Below the pieces are notes generated by a model that worked only from the letters and a program-made list of their open reading frames with translations, did not search any database and was not told the DNA's origin. From assembly GCF_003591485.1 (NCBI RefSeq), contig NZ_QZCF01000006.1:372001-436000 (forward strand): a stretch of DNA of 64,000 nucleotides. The letters are read 5' to 3'. The translations under genes and the position numbers were made by a program. Source of the DNA: Paenibacillus sp. 1011MAR3C5 (lineage in GTDB: Bacteria > Bacillota > Bacilli > Paenibacillales > Paenibacillaceae). The first letter of the stretch is position 1. Every line of letters starts with the position of its first letter. This document shows positions 33,550 to 41,505 of the stretch, piece by piece.

Positions 33550-34405
33550 AAATTGTTATTTCTAAATCCCCCGTTCCGAAGTGTCCAATTTTTCTTACAT
33601 CTCTTGTGAAACCAGGCTTAATTTCAATAGTATCAGGATTCACTTTAACAAATACAGTGATTTTTCCTACTTGAGGGTGCACTTCAATACATGCAAAGTT
33701 TTTAATTCTACGAAAGGCAATGTATTGCTTTAAAACATTTTCCTGTACATCGTCTCCAAGAGCCAATAAAAAGGCTTTGATCGACTCGAATCGATTCTTA
33801 ATTTCTGAATCAGACTGTTGTAAGTACTCTGACACCGTTTTCTCCGAGGATTTGTTTTGATTAGAGGGACGCTGTACTTCATCCGTTTCTATGTTCTGAG
33901 CAGTTGTAGCATTCACCAAATCTAGCAATAGTAATTCTTCACTAAATTGCTTGTAGCTGTACAACTCAATATTCCTATTGATTTGCTGAACAGCATGCAT
34001 ATCATACTTCGTGAATCCTCCTGCAATGCATAACAGTCGCGGAGATGACCAATTGATATTTTCAGCTACGTCAATTCCATACTTTTTCATGACAAGTAGG
34101 GTTAATTCCGCTTTATGATCAAGCAGCCAGTCAAGGTAATACAACCCTTGATTTATAACATTTTCATTTGTCGACCGTTTATATTCAATAATTACTGGAG
34201 CATTATTTTCATCTATTCCTAAAGTATCTATTCGTCCACTATGTGTTTTACCAGTTGAATATTCAGTAGCCAAGAACCGGATACCCAACATAGCTTCTAA
34301 ATGCCGTTCTATTAGGGTCTGAAGCGTTTTTTCAACTGCAACAGATTTACCCTCCAGCTCAGTAACTCCTCCATCGCCCAATTTGAACAGCTTAATATCC
34401 CCCAC
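33488..34405 (-). CDS. DUF5655 protein with N-terminal nuclease-like domain
   Basis: This protein of about 305 residues has an N-terminal half with GRIDTLGIDENNAPVIIEYKR, a D...ExK arrangement typical of PD-(D/E)xK folds. The C-terminal half (from about residue 195) matches DUF5655, a 'predicted transport protein' module of unknown role, with FACIEVHPQVGKITVFVKV. GTG 34405 is chosen with GGGGTG six bases upstream; GTG 34414 is possible. A role in nucleic-acid processing or defence is only a guess. Confidence 0.65.
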   Translation of the reverse strand: MGDIKLFKLGDGGVTELEGKSVAVEKTLQTLIERHLEAMLGIRFLATEYSTGKTHSGRIDTLGIDENNAPVIIEYKRSTNENVINQGLYYLDWLLDHKAELTLLVMKKYGIDVAENINWSSPRLLCIAGGFTKYDMHAVQQINRNIELYSYKQFSEELLLLDLVNATTAQNIETDEVQRPSNQNKSSEKTVSEYLQQSDSEIKNRFESIKAFLLALGDDVQENVLKQYIAFRRIKNFACIEVHPQVGKITVFVKVNPDTIEIKPGFTRDVRKIGHFGTGDLEITISNDEHFERAKSLLIKSYEMS

Positions 34406-34680
34406 AGTCCACACCCCAATTTCATAAGTTAGTTTTATTATTCAATACCATACATACCTTTCCCTGCATTCTTTCATTATTAAGCTAATTCAAAGATGCT
34501 ATATAGAGGGATTTGACTATCAAAATCTGGGACAAATGGAATGGACGCAATTGCGAAACATCGGTTGACCAATTACCTGTTCCGCCCATTCTCTCAGCGA
34601 CACTTGCCCAACACTCTCCGTATCGGTTTTTCCCATCGGGCCCACCTTTAACCGTGCCTCACACTGGGGAAACAACAGAA

Positions 34681-34703
34681 AGACGCCGATTCGCTCGGCG
34701 TCT
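34681..34703 (-). terminator. Terminator of the modular secreted protein gene
   Basis: AGACGCCGA and TCGGCGTCT form a 9-bp perfect stem with a T-rich minus-strand tail, 25 bp past the stop codon. Apart from this hairpin, 34415-34727 holds no supported gene. Confidence 0.75.
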
Positions 34704-34727
34704 TCCCAGGGCATTCCCCTATTCTAC

Positions 34728-35735
34728 TTAATACTTACCTCCATAGCCCTTATATGTTGCGTAAACTGAATCTGCATATTGATTGGCCAGAATAGGACGG
34801 CCATAGGAATCTGTTGCTCCCGGATACCAGTTATCTCCTCCGTTATAGCGCAATAAGCCGTTATAGATGTTGCCGAATCTAACTATTTTTTCATTTAAAA
34901 TCAGTGCTCCCAAGTACACCTGATCTTGTTCACTGCTGTGATTATATGCACGGCCAAATGTTGAACTGAATTGAGATAAATAAGCATTACGTGTGTTTGG
35001 TTCTACCTGCATCAATCCGTCGCCGGCTGATGGACTACCTGGTAAGCCTGCTCCAAAGCTGCTTTCTTTTTTGATAACAGCACTCAGCAATAAAGCAAAA
35101 TCTCCGCCTTTACCAAATTTATTGTCCGCATTCATTGTATAGGTCCATATGTGGCTTGGAACTTCGGAAGGCTTTGTGACTGATGGAGTTGGTGAACCAG
35201 TATAAATCTTAACCGACGACATTTTGTCATTGACTGTATTGCCAACCCAGGAAGAGCTTGAAGTATAGGTCCATTTTGTTCCTCCAAAATGATCATTCTG
35301 ATATACTTCAACAGTCCAGCCGCTTGGTACCCTGAGAGAGGACATCCAGTCATTCGGAATTCCTCTTGCGTTCAACTGAGACAGTGTATAATTGCCTACC
35401 CCAAGTGTTATTGCTGTCCCGCCATAGTTTATATCTGCATAGAATGTCACTCCGTTTGGTGGTGGTGGTGGTGGTGTAGTTCCGCCGCCACCACCTTTCT
35501 GCCATAAAGCAGGAACATTGGATGGTTCCCAACCTACAAGGGAAGTATGTGCCTGAAGACAGGTGTAAGTGCTTCCACTATATGTCACTGTATCATTTAT
35601 TGCATATGCAGTATTTGGAGCCCATGCTCCTCTAGCGGCTGCACTTACCGGCGAGATCACGTAAAATGTGGATAGGATAAATGCAAAGACTAACATAAGC
35701 GATAGAGCTTTAAATGAAAACTTCTTAATTGTCAT
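34728..35735 (-). CDS. Secreted CBM / beta-gamma crystallin / lytic-transglycosylase-like protein
   Basis: The 335-residue product has a signal peptide (1-34, SLMLVFAFILSTFYVISPVS), a chitin-binding CBM5/12 module (36-80, GAWAPNTAYAINDTVTYSG, WEPSNVPALWQ), a Gly/Pro linker (81-93), a beta/gamma crystallin domain (97-180, TFYADINYGG and VYQNDHFGG), and an SLT-like domain (190-335) with VIKKESSFG and GDGLMQVEPNTRN. The SLT motif pattern suggests cleavage of peptidoglycan or a related glycan, with Glu 224 as candidate catalytic acid. ATG has GGAGG upstream. It is probably a cell-wall or chitin-directed enzyme. Confidence 0.75.
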   Translation of the reverse strand: MTIKKFSFKALSLMLVFAFILSTFYVISPVSAAARGAWAPNTAYAINDTVTYSGSTYTCLQAHTSLVGWEPSNVPALWQKGGGGGTTPPPPPPNGVTFYADINYGGTAITLGVGNYTLSQLNARGIPNDWMSSLRVPSGWTVEVYQNDHFGGTKWTYTSSSSWVGNTVNDKMSSVKIYTGSPTPSVTKPSEVPSHIWTYTMNADNKFGKGGDFALLLSAVIKKESSFGAGLPGSPSAGDGLMQVEPNTRNAYLSQFSSTFGRAYNHSSEQDQVYLGALILNEKIVRFGNIYNGLLRYNGGDNWYPGATDSYGRPILANQYADSVYATYKGYGGKY

Positions 35736-35980
35736 TTTAAAACCTCCATATATTTTATTTATCTGCGACTTATCCTGAGACGAGCCGTACTTAAAGTGAA
35801 GCTTGAACAGGATCTTGCAGTGATATCATTCATTGCTGCAATCAGATTTACGATTAAGCATTCATGGTATATCCTCCTTTATTTTAATTTGTACAAGAAG
35901 ATTCAAGTACTCTAAAAGCTTAGTTGTTTGTTATATTATGAATCAGCAATTAATAACAACATATTCAGCGAATTATTTTT

Positions 35981-36030
35981 TATTCCCCTTTAAAATCCGG
36001 TTTCCCGTATCAACTTTAGAGCGAAATCAA
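35981..36030 (+). repeat. Palindromic 3'-end element, degenerate copy
   Basis: CCGGTTTCCCGTATCAACTT and then GCGAAATC followed by AAAGGCACCC parallels the right half of the copy at 46134, including the trailing GGCACC hairpin. It lies 76 bp beyond the stop of the minus-strand gene at 36106. Confidence 0.5.
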
Positions 36031-36052
36031 AAGGCACCCAATTAGGTGCCTT
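36031..36052 (-). terminator. Hairpin after the 36106 gene
   Basis: AAGGCACC pairs with GGTGCCTT; the minus-strand tail is TTGATTTCG. The rest of 35736-36105 shows no gene. Confidence 0.6.
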
Positions 36053-36105
36053 CAAATGAACACTTTACAGTCTTTTGTTGGATATCAATTATAAAACCGA
36101 AGCCA

Positions 36106-37035
36106 TTAACTGCTCAAAGTATCATTTATTGTATATACCCCACCTTGTCCTGTTTCCACTAAATAAACATCAAAATTATTTGATCCCCACATGACAATTC
36201 TAAATTCCTTGCCTCTAGGGGCTCTCACATGCACGGTTTTATAAGAGCTGGCGGTATTGCTTATCTGACCAAGTAAAGAAACTGTGCGGTCTGCACCTGC
36301 TAATAGTAAACCTTTATCCAAACTTTCGGTATCGTTATAGAAATGCAGGATAGGATGCGTATCGGCAGTATTGTCCGAAACAGCTCTGACGGATACACCA
36401 CCATCCACCGTAGCCGCAATAGTAAATCTTTTCCCAGCTTTCAGTTCCAAGTAATGTTCATGCTCGGAAACATACTTTTCTACACGACCGCTTTCGAGGT
36501 TGTAAAATAAGTCGGCTGATAATGTATTAGGCCACAACCCATTAACCTCAGAACCATCCGCTAAAGTCGCCTTCATAAAATATAAAATCGTGGTTTCGCT
36601 GGGCATTCTCCTTGTAGGCACCAGCTTTGCGGTAACATCACTAATCCAGTGTTTTAATAAGCTGTCGTTTAGTTTCAAGTCTTCTGATCCCCATCCTAAA
36701 CGGAGCAAAGCGATCTGTGCTTGAGATAAAGCGTAGTTCATTCCAAGCTGAGGAATGATACGTTCAAATGCCGTTATCGTTTTGGCAATGTCTAGTACCG
36801 TCTCTGATGCACCTATTGCTGTATTTCCGTACGTAGAAACGACTTCTGCTTTAAAATGAGAATCAAGGAACATAAGTGTGCCTTCATTCTTATTCAATAA
36901 AACTTTCAGTGTCGAATGTGAAGTTCCTTCATTATTAATCTCTAAAGCTCTGTTATAGCTACAAGCCTCTCTATATTCCCCTGTATCGGAAATGATACCG
37001 AATCGTCTCACCAATAGCTTGAGTTTTTTCTCCAA
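36106..37035 (-). CDS. Hypothetical protein, probably lacking its true N-terminus
   Basis: The 309-codon frame has no recognised domain. The second half contains beta-rich stretches (YLELKAGKRFTIAATVDGGVSVRAVSD, YKTVHVRAPRGKEFRIVMWGSNNFDVYLVE) that suggest a C-terminal beta-sandwich. The only start is a TTG at 37035 with no ribosome binding site and a stop codon two codons upstream, so the 5' end may be truncated. The frame abuts a TetR remnant on the other strand, consistent with a rearrangement there. The function is unknown. Confidence 0.5.
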   Translation of the reverse strand: MEKKLKLLVRRFGIISDTGEYREACSYNRALEINNEGTSHSTLKVLLNKNEGTLMFLDSHFKAEVVSTYGNTAIGASETVLDIAKTITAFERIIPQLGMNYALSQAQIALLRLGWGSEDLKLNDSLLKHWISDVTAKLVPTRRMPSETTILYFMKATLADGSEVNGLWPNTLSADLFYNLESGRVEKYVSEHEHYLELKAGKRFTIAATVDGGVSVRAVSDNTADTHPILHFYNDTESLDKGLLLAGADRTVSLLGQISNTASSYKTVHVRAPRGKEFRIVMWGSNNFDVYLVETGQGGVYTINDTLSS

Positions 37036-37039
37036 GAAT

Positions 37040-37240
37040 TAGAGAAAGAGAACAACATGCCCGAAAGGAGCAACCAAGGATTAACGGACGGTATGAATGT
37101 TGATATTCAATTTCTAGGAGCGGCTATCATAGGGGTAGTGGAATGGTGGTTCAAGAATGGAAGCCTCCTTCCTTTATGGCGTGGAGGGTAGGCGCATTGC
37201 TTGAACGGAATCTTGAAGCTGATTTACCGCTTTCATGAAG
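37040..37240 (+). pseudogene. C-terminal remnant of a TetR-family regulator
   Basis: The plus strand reads NVDIQFLGAAIIGVVEWWFKNG and then, in a shifted frame, PPSFMAWRVGALLERNLEAD. Together these match the C-terminal helices of TetR proteins (FLxGAxxGVxEWWLxNG...LLxRNL). The DNA-binding half is missing. The rest of 37241-37562 has no gene I can support. Confidence 0.6.
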
Positions 37241-37562
37241 GAGACTTCGACCAAACCACATAGTGTAACCATTGGAAAAATCATAATCTCAAAACTATGC
37301 AATGTTTACTTTACGTATGAATTGAATCGACGACTAAAGAAAAAACGCCCCACCCTTTTGCTCATCGCTTCGAGAGCGGGTTCGAAGATGTGGTCAAAGG
37401 CTAATGATTAACAGGAGCAGACAAGTCGCAAGGTCGAAGGTATCAAATTTTGGGTTGAATCTCCCTTCTCTTGCTGGTATTGCCCCTATTTAGAGCATTT
37501 TTGATTTTCCTCGCACATGTACTTAAAAAAATCCTTCCATTACTTTGTTGGGAATACGCGTA

Positions 37563-37916
37563 CTAATCTTCTGACATTTGCCAACCCGTTTCCTCATCCC
37601 AGATGGCATCCGTATCATCTAGATGCACATGCCAATCCCCATTAGAAATACTTCTTCTGATATCCGTCAAACAGGTCAACCAATAAAACAGCGCATGCAA
37701 TGTATCTTCAAAATCATCTGAAAAGGGTAGCTTTGTTGAACCTGCAAAGATCACTGTTGGTTCATCCTGATCATAGTCATAAACACAAAATGTTTCTCCG
37801 ATATCCTTCATTTCAAAACCCGCATTGCATTTATCAATGATGGCCATTATCTCTTGCTCCTCACTGTTGGTAAGGTTATGGTTTCTCATACAAGTGTAAT
37901 AAACAGAAACCCCCAT
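37563..37916 (-). CDS. Hypothetical protein, 117 residues
   Basis: ATG 37916 follows AAAGGAG by nine bases; the frame continues 21 codons upstream without support. The acidic product starts MGVSVYYTCMRNHNLTNSEE and contains DDFEDTLHALFYWLTCLTDIRRSI and DTDAIWDEETGW. It looks like a folded cytosolic protein of the kind often found as orphan or immunity-like genes, but I do not recognise the family. Confidence 0.65.
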   Translation of the reverse strand: MGVSVYYTCMRNHNLTNSEEQEIMAIIDKCNAGFEMKDIGETFCVYDYDQDEPTVIFAGSTKLPFSDDFEDTLHALFYWLTCLTDIRRSISNGDWHVHLDDTDAIWDEETGWQMSED

Positions 37917-37972
37917 GCTACATTTCTCCTTTTTTCTCTGCATATCAGAACTAATGTTCTCGTGGACAATTT

Positions 37973-38088
37973 TTAACACAGAACTTCAACTGTAAACCCT
38001 CCAGGTGCTGCTTCATAGAACGTATATCCATGTGCATGTTGTGGAGGCTCAACTTCAAAACCGTCTTCTTCGAACTTTAGTTGGTCGC
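37973..38088 (-). pseudogene. C-terminal remnant of a VOC (glyoxalase-like) gene
   Basis: The minus strand reads QLKFEEDGFEVEPPQHAHGY and then TFYEAAPGGFTVEVLC to a stop, matching the last strand-rich module of VOC proteins (usual form YFxDPGGFxxEV). A stop codon three codons upstream of this run shows that the gene is broken. Confidence 0.6.
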
Positions 38089-38155
38089 ATTATTCTAATA
38101 AGGATATCAGTTTGGTGAAATACTTTTATGGATAACACAGGAGGTGAAAGATAAA

Positions 38156-38263
38156 GTGAGCACGAAGTCCAATCCCGAAAAAAACACACCAAAGAGTAGC
38201 CCTTCACGATCTAATGATCCGAGTGATCAAGGAAAACCTAAAGTGCAAAATAAGACGAAGTAA
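38156..38263 (+). CDS. Small hydrophilic 35-residue peptide
   Basis: GTG 38156 follows AGGAGGTGA by about seven bases, a near-perfect site. The product is very hydrophilic and rich in Lys, Ser, Asn and Pro (STKSNPEKNTPKSSPSRSND), with no hydrophobic stretch. Its composition recalls minor small acid-soluble spore proteins, but I cannot match it to one. It has no neighbouring operon partner. Confidence 0.5.
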   Translation: MSTKSNPEKNTPKSSPSRSNDPSDQGKPKVQNKTK

Positions 38264-38304
38264 CGCTGTCAGCAAAAGCGGAAGAGGCTTTCCCTTATTT
38301 GAAC

Positions 38305-38570
38305 TGCACCCCGTCAAGTAGACAGTACAAAAAATAAAAATCAGTTATGCGGCCTTAGTCCTGAATTCCATTGGACTAAGGTCGTTTAATTTAGCTTGCA
38401 AACGTTCGTAATTGTAAAAGTGAATGTTGTCTTCAATGTCGCCCTTCAATTGCACAAAGGTTTGGTAGATAGGCAAATAATACTTCTCGCATTTCAAAGT
38501 TCCCCAGAAGGATTCCATTGGGCCGTTATCAACACAAAAAGGAGCACGAAGGCCCCCTTGCAAAAGATTT
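38305..38570 (-). mobile_element. IS3-family remnant with transposase C-terminus
   Basis: A minus-strand frame (38345-38563) contains DNGPMESFWGTLKCEKYY, HFYNYERLQAKLNDLSP and EFRTKAA, the C-terminal end of an IS3/IS150-type OrfB with the last catalytic Glu. The presumed IS end is TGCACCCCGTCAAGTAGACA (38305-38324). The N-terminal part of OrfB, OrfA and the other inverted repeat are missing, so the element is dead. Confidence 0.8.
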
Positions 38571-38606
38571 GTCTATATTGACATACCATTTCAGTGTTAG
38601 TATGTA

Positions 38607-39296
38607 TTATTTGTTCGAAAGCATGATTTTCTCTAATTCCAACGGTTCAATATATTGACCGTCTTTGTAGGCTCTCATATTCCCGCCGGAAATTTCATCG
38701 ATCAATACAATTTTCCCGTCTTGATCGACTCGACCGAATTCGAATTTGATATCGTACAGTTCGATTCCTTTTTGTGCAAGTTCATTTTTTACGATTTGAC
38801 CGATTTGCTTAGTAAGTTGTTTTAAGGTACGGTATTCTTCCGTGGAGAGGATGCCAAGCATGTCGAGCGCATCTTCGCTGATTGGAGGATCTTGCCGCTC
38901 ATCGTCTTTTAGCGTTACTTCAACAAATGCGTCTAAAGGCTGCCCTTCTTGCGCATACATGCCATAACGACGTAGAAAACTCCCCATTGCTCTGTAACGG
39001 CAAATCACTTCAACGCCTTTGCCGAACACAGAAGCTGGTCTAACCGTCATCGTGGCTTCTTCGATATTGGCATCGATATAATGTGTAGGGATTCCCGCTT
39101 CCGCTAATTTTTCAAAAAAGTATTTGGTTAAGCTTAGCCCTGCTCGGCCTGCGCCTTCCATCACCAAGCCAACCGTATTCGCGCCAGGGTCAAAAACGCC
39201 GTTTTCTCCGGTAACATCATCTTTAAATTTCAGCAAGTAATTTCCACTTCCTAGGGCGAATACATCTTTAGTTTTCCCCTGATATACCAGCAGCAT
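38607..39296 (-). CDS. purC: SAICAR synthase (phosphoribosylaminoimidazole-succinocarboxamide synthase), stand-alone
   Basis: This 229-residue protein has LVYQGKTKDVFALG (ATP-binding start), GVEVICRYRAMGSFLRRYG (substrate loop) and YDIKFEFGRVDQDGKIVLIDEISGGNMR (C-terminal signature with the catalytic region). It ligates aspartate to CAIR in purine synthesis. GGAGAG precedes ATG 39296. Unlike the normal case it is not in a pur operon; the neighbours are gene remnants, so it may be a second, divergent copy. Confidence 0.88.
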   Translation of the reverse strand: MLLVYQGKTKDVFALGSGNYLLKFKDDVTGENGVFDPGANTVGLVMEGAGRAGLSLTKYFFEKLAEAGIPTHYIDANIEEATMTVRPASVFGKGVEVICRYRAMGSFLRRYGMYAQEGQPLDAFVEVTLKDDERQDPPISEDALDMLGILSTEEYRTLKQLTKQIGQIVKNELAQKGIELYDIKFEFGRVDQDGKIVLIDEISGGNMRAYKDGQYIEPLELEKIMLSNK

Positions 39297-39337
39297 CTTA
39301 ACGACTCTCCATTCGCAATTTCCATGTTTTACGTACC

Positions 39338-39367
39338 ATTATATCGAAAAGGAGGCGATTTCAGCAA
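39338..39367 (-). promoter_or_regulatory. Promoter of the purC-like gene
   Basis: On the minus strand TTGCTG (39362-39367) and TATAAT (39338-39343) are 18 bp apart, about 40 bp upstream of the start codon. The -35 lies inside the ankyrin remnant. No purine riboswitch is visible. Confidence 0.5.
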
Positions 39368-39470
39368 ATGTGATAGAGCATCATTACCACCTTCAATTTT
39401 GGCACAAACATTAGCGCCATGTTCCAATAATAAACCGAGAGCGGACAAAAGCTGTGGATGCGGAAACAAT
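39350..39470 (-). pseudogene. Ankyrin-repeat remnant
   Basis: The minus strand reads PQLLSALGLLLEHGANVCAK followed by IEGGNDALSHLLKSPP, one ankyrin repeat. No start codon, ribosome binding site or further repeat is present. Confidence 0.55.
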
Positions 39471-39516
39471 TAAATCAGGGGGGTTCTCTGCCGAAGCCGA
39501 ACCCTCCTAAACATGC

Positions 39517-39795
39517 TTAAGGCTGTATAAAAACACGAGTCAGTAGAATTACCGATTGAACATCAAATTGGCCGTCTTCACCATCCCAATCTGGCTGGAT
39601 TAAGTGATAAATTTCATTCCCGCCATCAAAACACAGTTCAATTACTCTATCCAAATCTTGAAGTTCCAATTTCAAATTGCTGAAAAATATTAACGTTTCT
39701 TTGATTGGCTCTGAAGTACTATACCATTCAAACTTGTCATATTTCTCTTTTAGAATTTCTAACTCCGACTCAAAAGATGGAGATTGATTTAAGCT
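39517..39795 (-). pseudogene. 3' remnant of an unidentified gene, probably partner of the ankyrin gene
   Basis: An 89-codon open stretch after a stop codon contains EILKEKYDKFEWYSTSEPIK, LDRVIELCFDGGNEIYHLIQ and PDWDGEDGQFDVQSV, then ends at 39517. It has no start codon. The coding character is clear from the protein-like sequence, but I do not recognise the family. Minus-strand genes of this kind often stand next to ankyrin-repeat proteins. Confidence 0.5.
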
Positions 39796-39872
39796 CTACG
39801 ATAGATGGCACGGCGCTGCAGCTTGCCAAGGAACACTTCCTGTTTTGTCAATATGTGTTGGAGACGTTTGAT

Positions 39873-40457
39873 TCAGTCGGGCAATACGCAGCGTATCTCC
39901 GCCGCAAGCAGTTTTTCCCGCAAAATAGAGTAGACGGCAATGTCGATGAACCGGCCTTTCTCGAATTCATGCTGCCGAAGCTTGCCTTCGTACTGGAAGC
40001 CAAGCTTGATGAGAAGATGGCCCGAGGCCTCGTTATCTGGAATAATTTTGGCTTCGATCCGGTTGACGCCCAGATTGCGGAAGCCGAAATCGATCACCGC
40101 TTCGGCGACTTCGGTCATAATGCCTTGTCCCCAATAACGCTTAGCTAGATCGTACCCCAGCTCGATGCGCCGGTGCCCGGGCTCGTAGTTCAAGTATCCG
40201 CATGTGCCGATAATGGTGCCGGACGAAGGATTTTCGATCCCCCATCTGATTCCGGTTCCTTCGGTGAAAATGTTTGTGCACCATTCTACAGCCTTCATGC
40301 CGTCTTCGATGGTCACGTACGGTTCGAGCGGCGTATATCGTACGACCTCCTCGTCCGCATACAGCGCCGCCATGTCGCCAGCGTCGCGGCGCTCAATCGG
40401 CCGCAGCACGAAGCGGGCGGTAGTTATCTTGGGCATCTCAGTAAATGGAAACGACAT
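39873..40457 (-). CDS. GNAT-family acetyltransferase (RimJ/RimL-like)
   Basis: This 194-residue protein starts TTARFVLRPIERRDAGDMAA, has the acetyl-CoA-binding segment ELGYDLAKRYWGQGIMTEVA (Q/RxxGxG-type loop) and NRIEAKIIPDNEASGHLLIKLGF, the usual end of RimJ/RimL enzymes. AGGAGGAG lies upstream of the ATG. The family acetylates protein N-termini or small amines; the substrate here is unknown. Confidence 0.9.
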   Translation of the reverse strand: MSFPFTEMPKITTARFVLRPIERRDAGDMAALYADEEVVRYTPLEPYVTIEDGMKAVEWCTNIFTEGTGIRWGIENPSSGTIIGTCGYLNYEPGHRRIELGYDLAKRYWGQGIMTEVAEAVIDFGFRNLGVNRIEAKIIPDNEASGHLLIKLGFQYEGKLRQHEFEKGRFIDIAVYSILREKLLAAEIRCVLPD

Positions 40458-40733
40458 TTCTTTACTCCTCCTTCAGAACGATGCGCGTACTTCATAACGG
40501 GATTCTCTCCCGCTGATGTATTTTATGGCTTACAAAACCAACACAATCTATTCGGAAAATGTTGTCAATTATCCTTTATATTCGCCGCCACCGGCTAGTA
40601 TTTTGGCCAAGCCTGTCGTCTCGCTCTTTCTTAGATAGATCAATTATTTGACTGTGTTATATCTGAATTTTCAATTTTGTTATGGAATCTCTAGCGATCC
40701 ATAAATAACCTCATCCCACTCACACATCAATCA

Positions 40734-41306
40734 TTAACCATTGCCAATCAACCCGAATAACAACAGACGGTTCATCTCAGCCATCTTTTCTTTATAGTTT
40801 CCTGACTTTGCCCAAGTTAATTGAATGGTTCCAATCACATTTAACAATTCAAGAACAGTCTCTAGAGAAACTGAAGAGTGAATCGCTCCTTCCTTTTTCG
40901 CAAGCTCAATAAGCTCTTGAAGCATTTGAATTCTAATTTTATTCGTATTTTCACTATAGAGACTTGATAACACATGGTCCTTTACGGCGCCAGGCGAACC
41001 AAGCAATTGATAGTCCTGATCGGCGCAAATATCCATGATTTGAACGATTTTATCCTTGAAATCGATGTCTTGGTTCATGATCTCTTCGGCCATATGAAGG
41101 GTATTTTGCATCAAAACGTTTGCGCATTCCTTGACAATCCCTTCTTTGCTTTCGAAATAGTTATACAGCGATACGGATGATACGCCGGACTCAGCGGCAA
41201 TATCCTTTATGCTGACATGAACGAAACCTTTTTCTTTAAAGAGCTTTAATGCCGCATTAACAACTGCCGTCTTCTTTTTCTGAGTCCTTATTTCGAATTT
41301 ATTCAT
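40734..41306 (-). CDS. TetR/AcrR-family repressor
   Basis: This 190-residue protein has the helix-turn-helix VVNAALKLFKEKGFVHVSIKDIAAESGVSSVSLYNYFESKEG. ATG 41306 follows GGAGGA by six bases, better than the frame start five codons upstream. It is divergent from a ketopantoate-reductase-like gene 199 bp away and probably controls it. The divergent region is AT-rich; TTGACG (41398) and TAAAAT (41422) with an 18-bp spacer could be the promoter of the plus-strand gene. Confidence 0.85.
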   Translation of the reverse strand: MNKFEIRTQKKKTAVVNAALKLFKEKGFVHVSIKDIAAESGVSSVSLYNYFESKEGIVKECANVLMQNTLHMAEEIMNQDIDFKDKIVQIMDICADQDYQLLGSPGAVKDHVLSSLYSENTNKIRIQMLQELIELAKKEGAIHSSVSLETVLELLNVIGTIQLTWAKSGNYKEKMAEMNRLLLFGLIGNG

Positions 41307-41505
41307 TACACATTCCTCCAACCCGCATCCTAACTACAATCAATGTAGCACAATTCGAAAGGTTTTTAAATTTAATGGTCACAAATTTAAAAAAATATTG
41401 ACGAACCATTCTGATCGGAGATAAAATCAAATAAAATATTTTTAAATATTGCACCTTGATATTTAAAAACTTTTTATTGCGAAATAACCAAAATGGAGGA
41501 ATAAT

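Noticed and set aside
34520..34714. Minus-strand 64-codon ORF
   Set aside because: Its N-terminus is made of the terminator hairpin at 34681-34703 and no ribosome binding site is present.
35458..35500. GGT/GCC-rich tandem repeat
   Set aside because: It encodes the Gly/Pro linker of the secreted modular protein and needs no other explanation.
35833..36045. Plus-strand 70-codon ORF
   Set aside because: AT-rich frame without ribosome binding site, running into a terminator and a repeat.
39297..39400. Possible purine riboswitch upstream of the purC-like gene
   Set aside because: The leader is only about 35 nt and shows no aptamer-like stems.
39705..40148. Plus-strand 147-codon ORF
   Set aside because: It lies opposite the GNAT gene and an adjacent remnant; the minus-strand product has clear family motifs and a ribosome binding site, this one does not.
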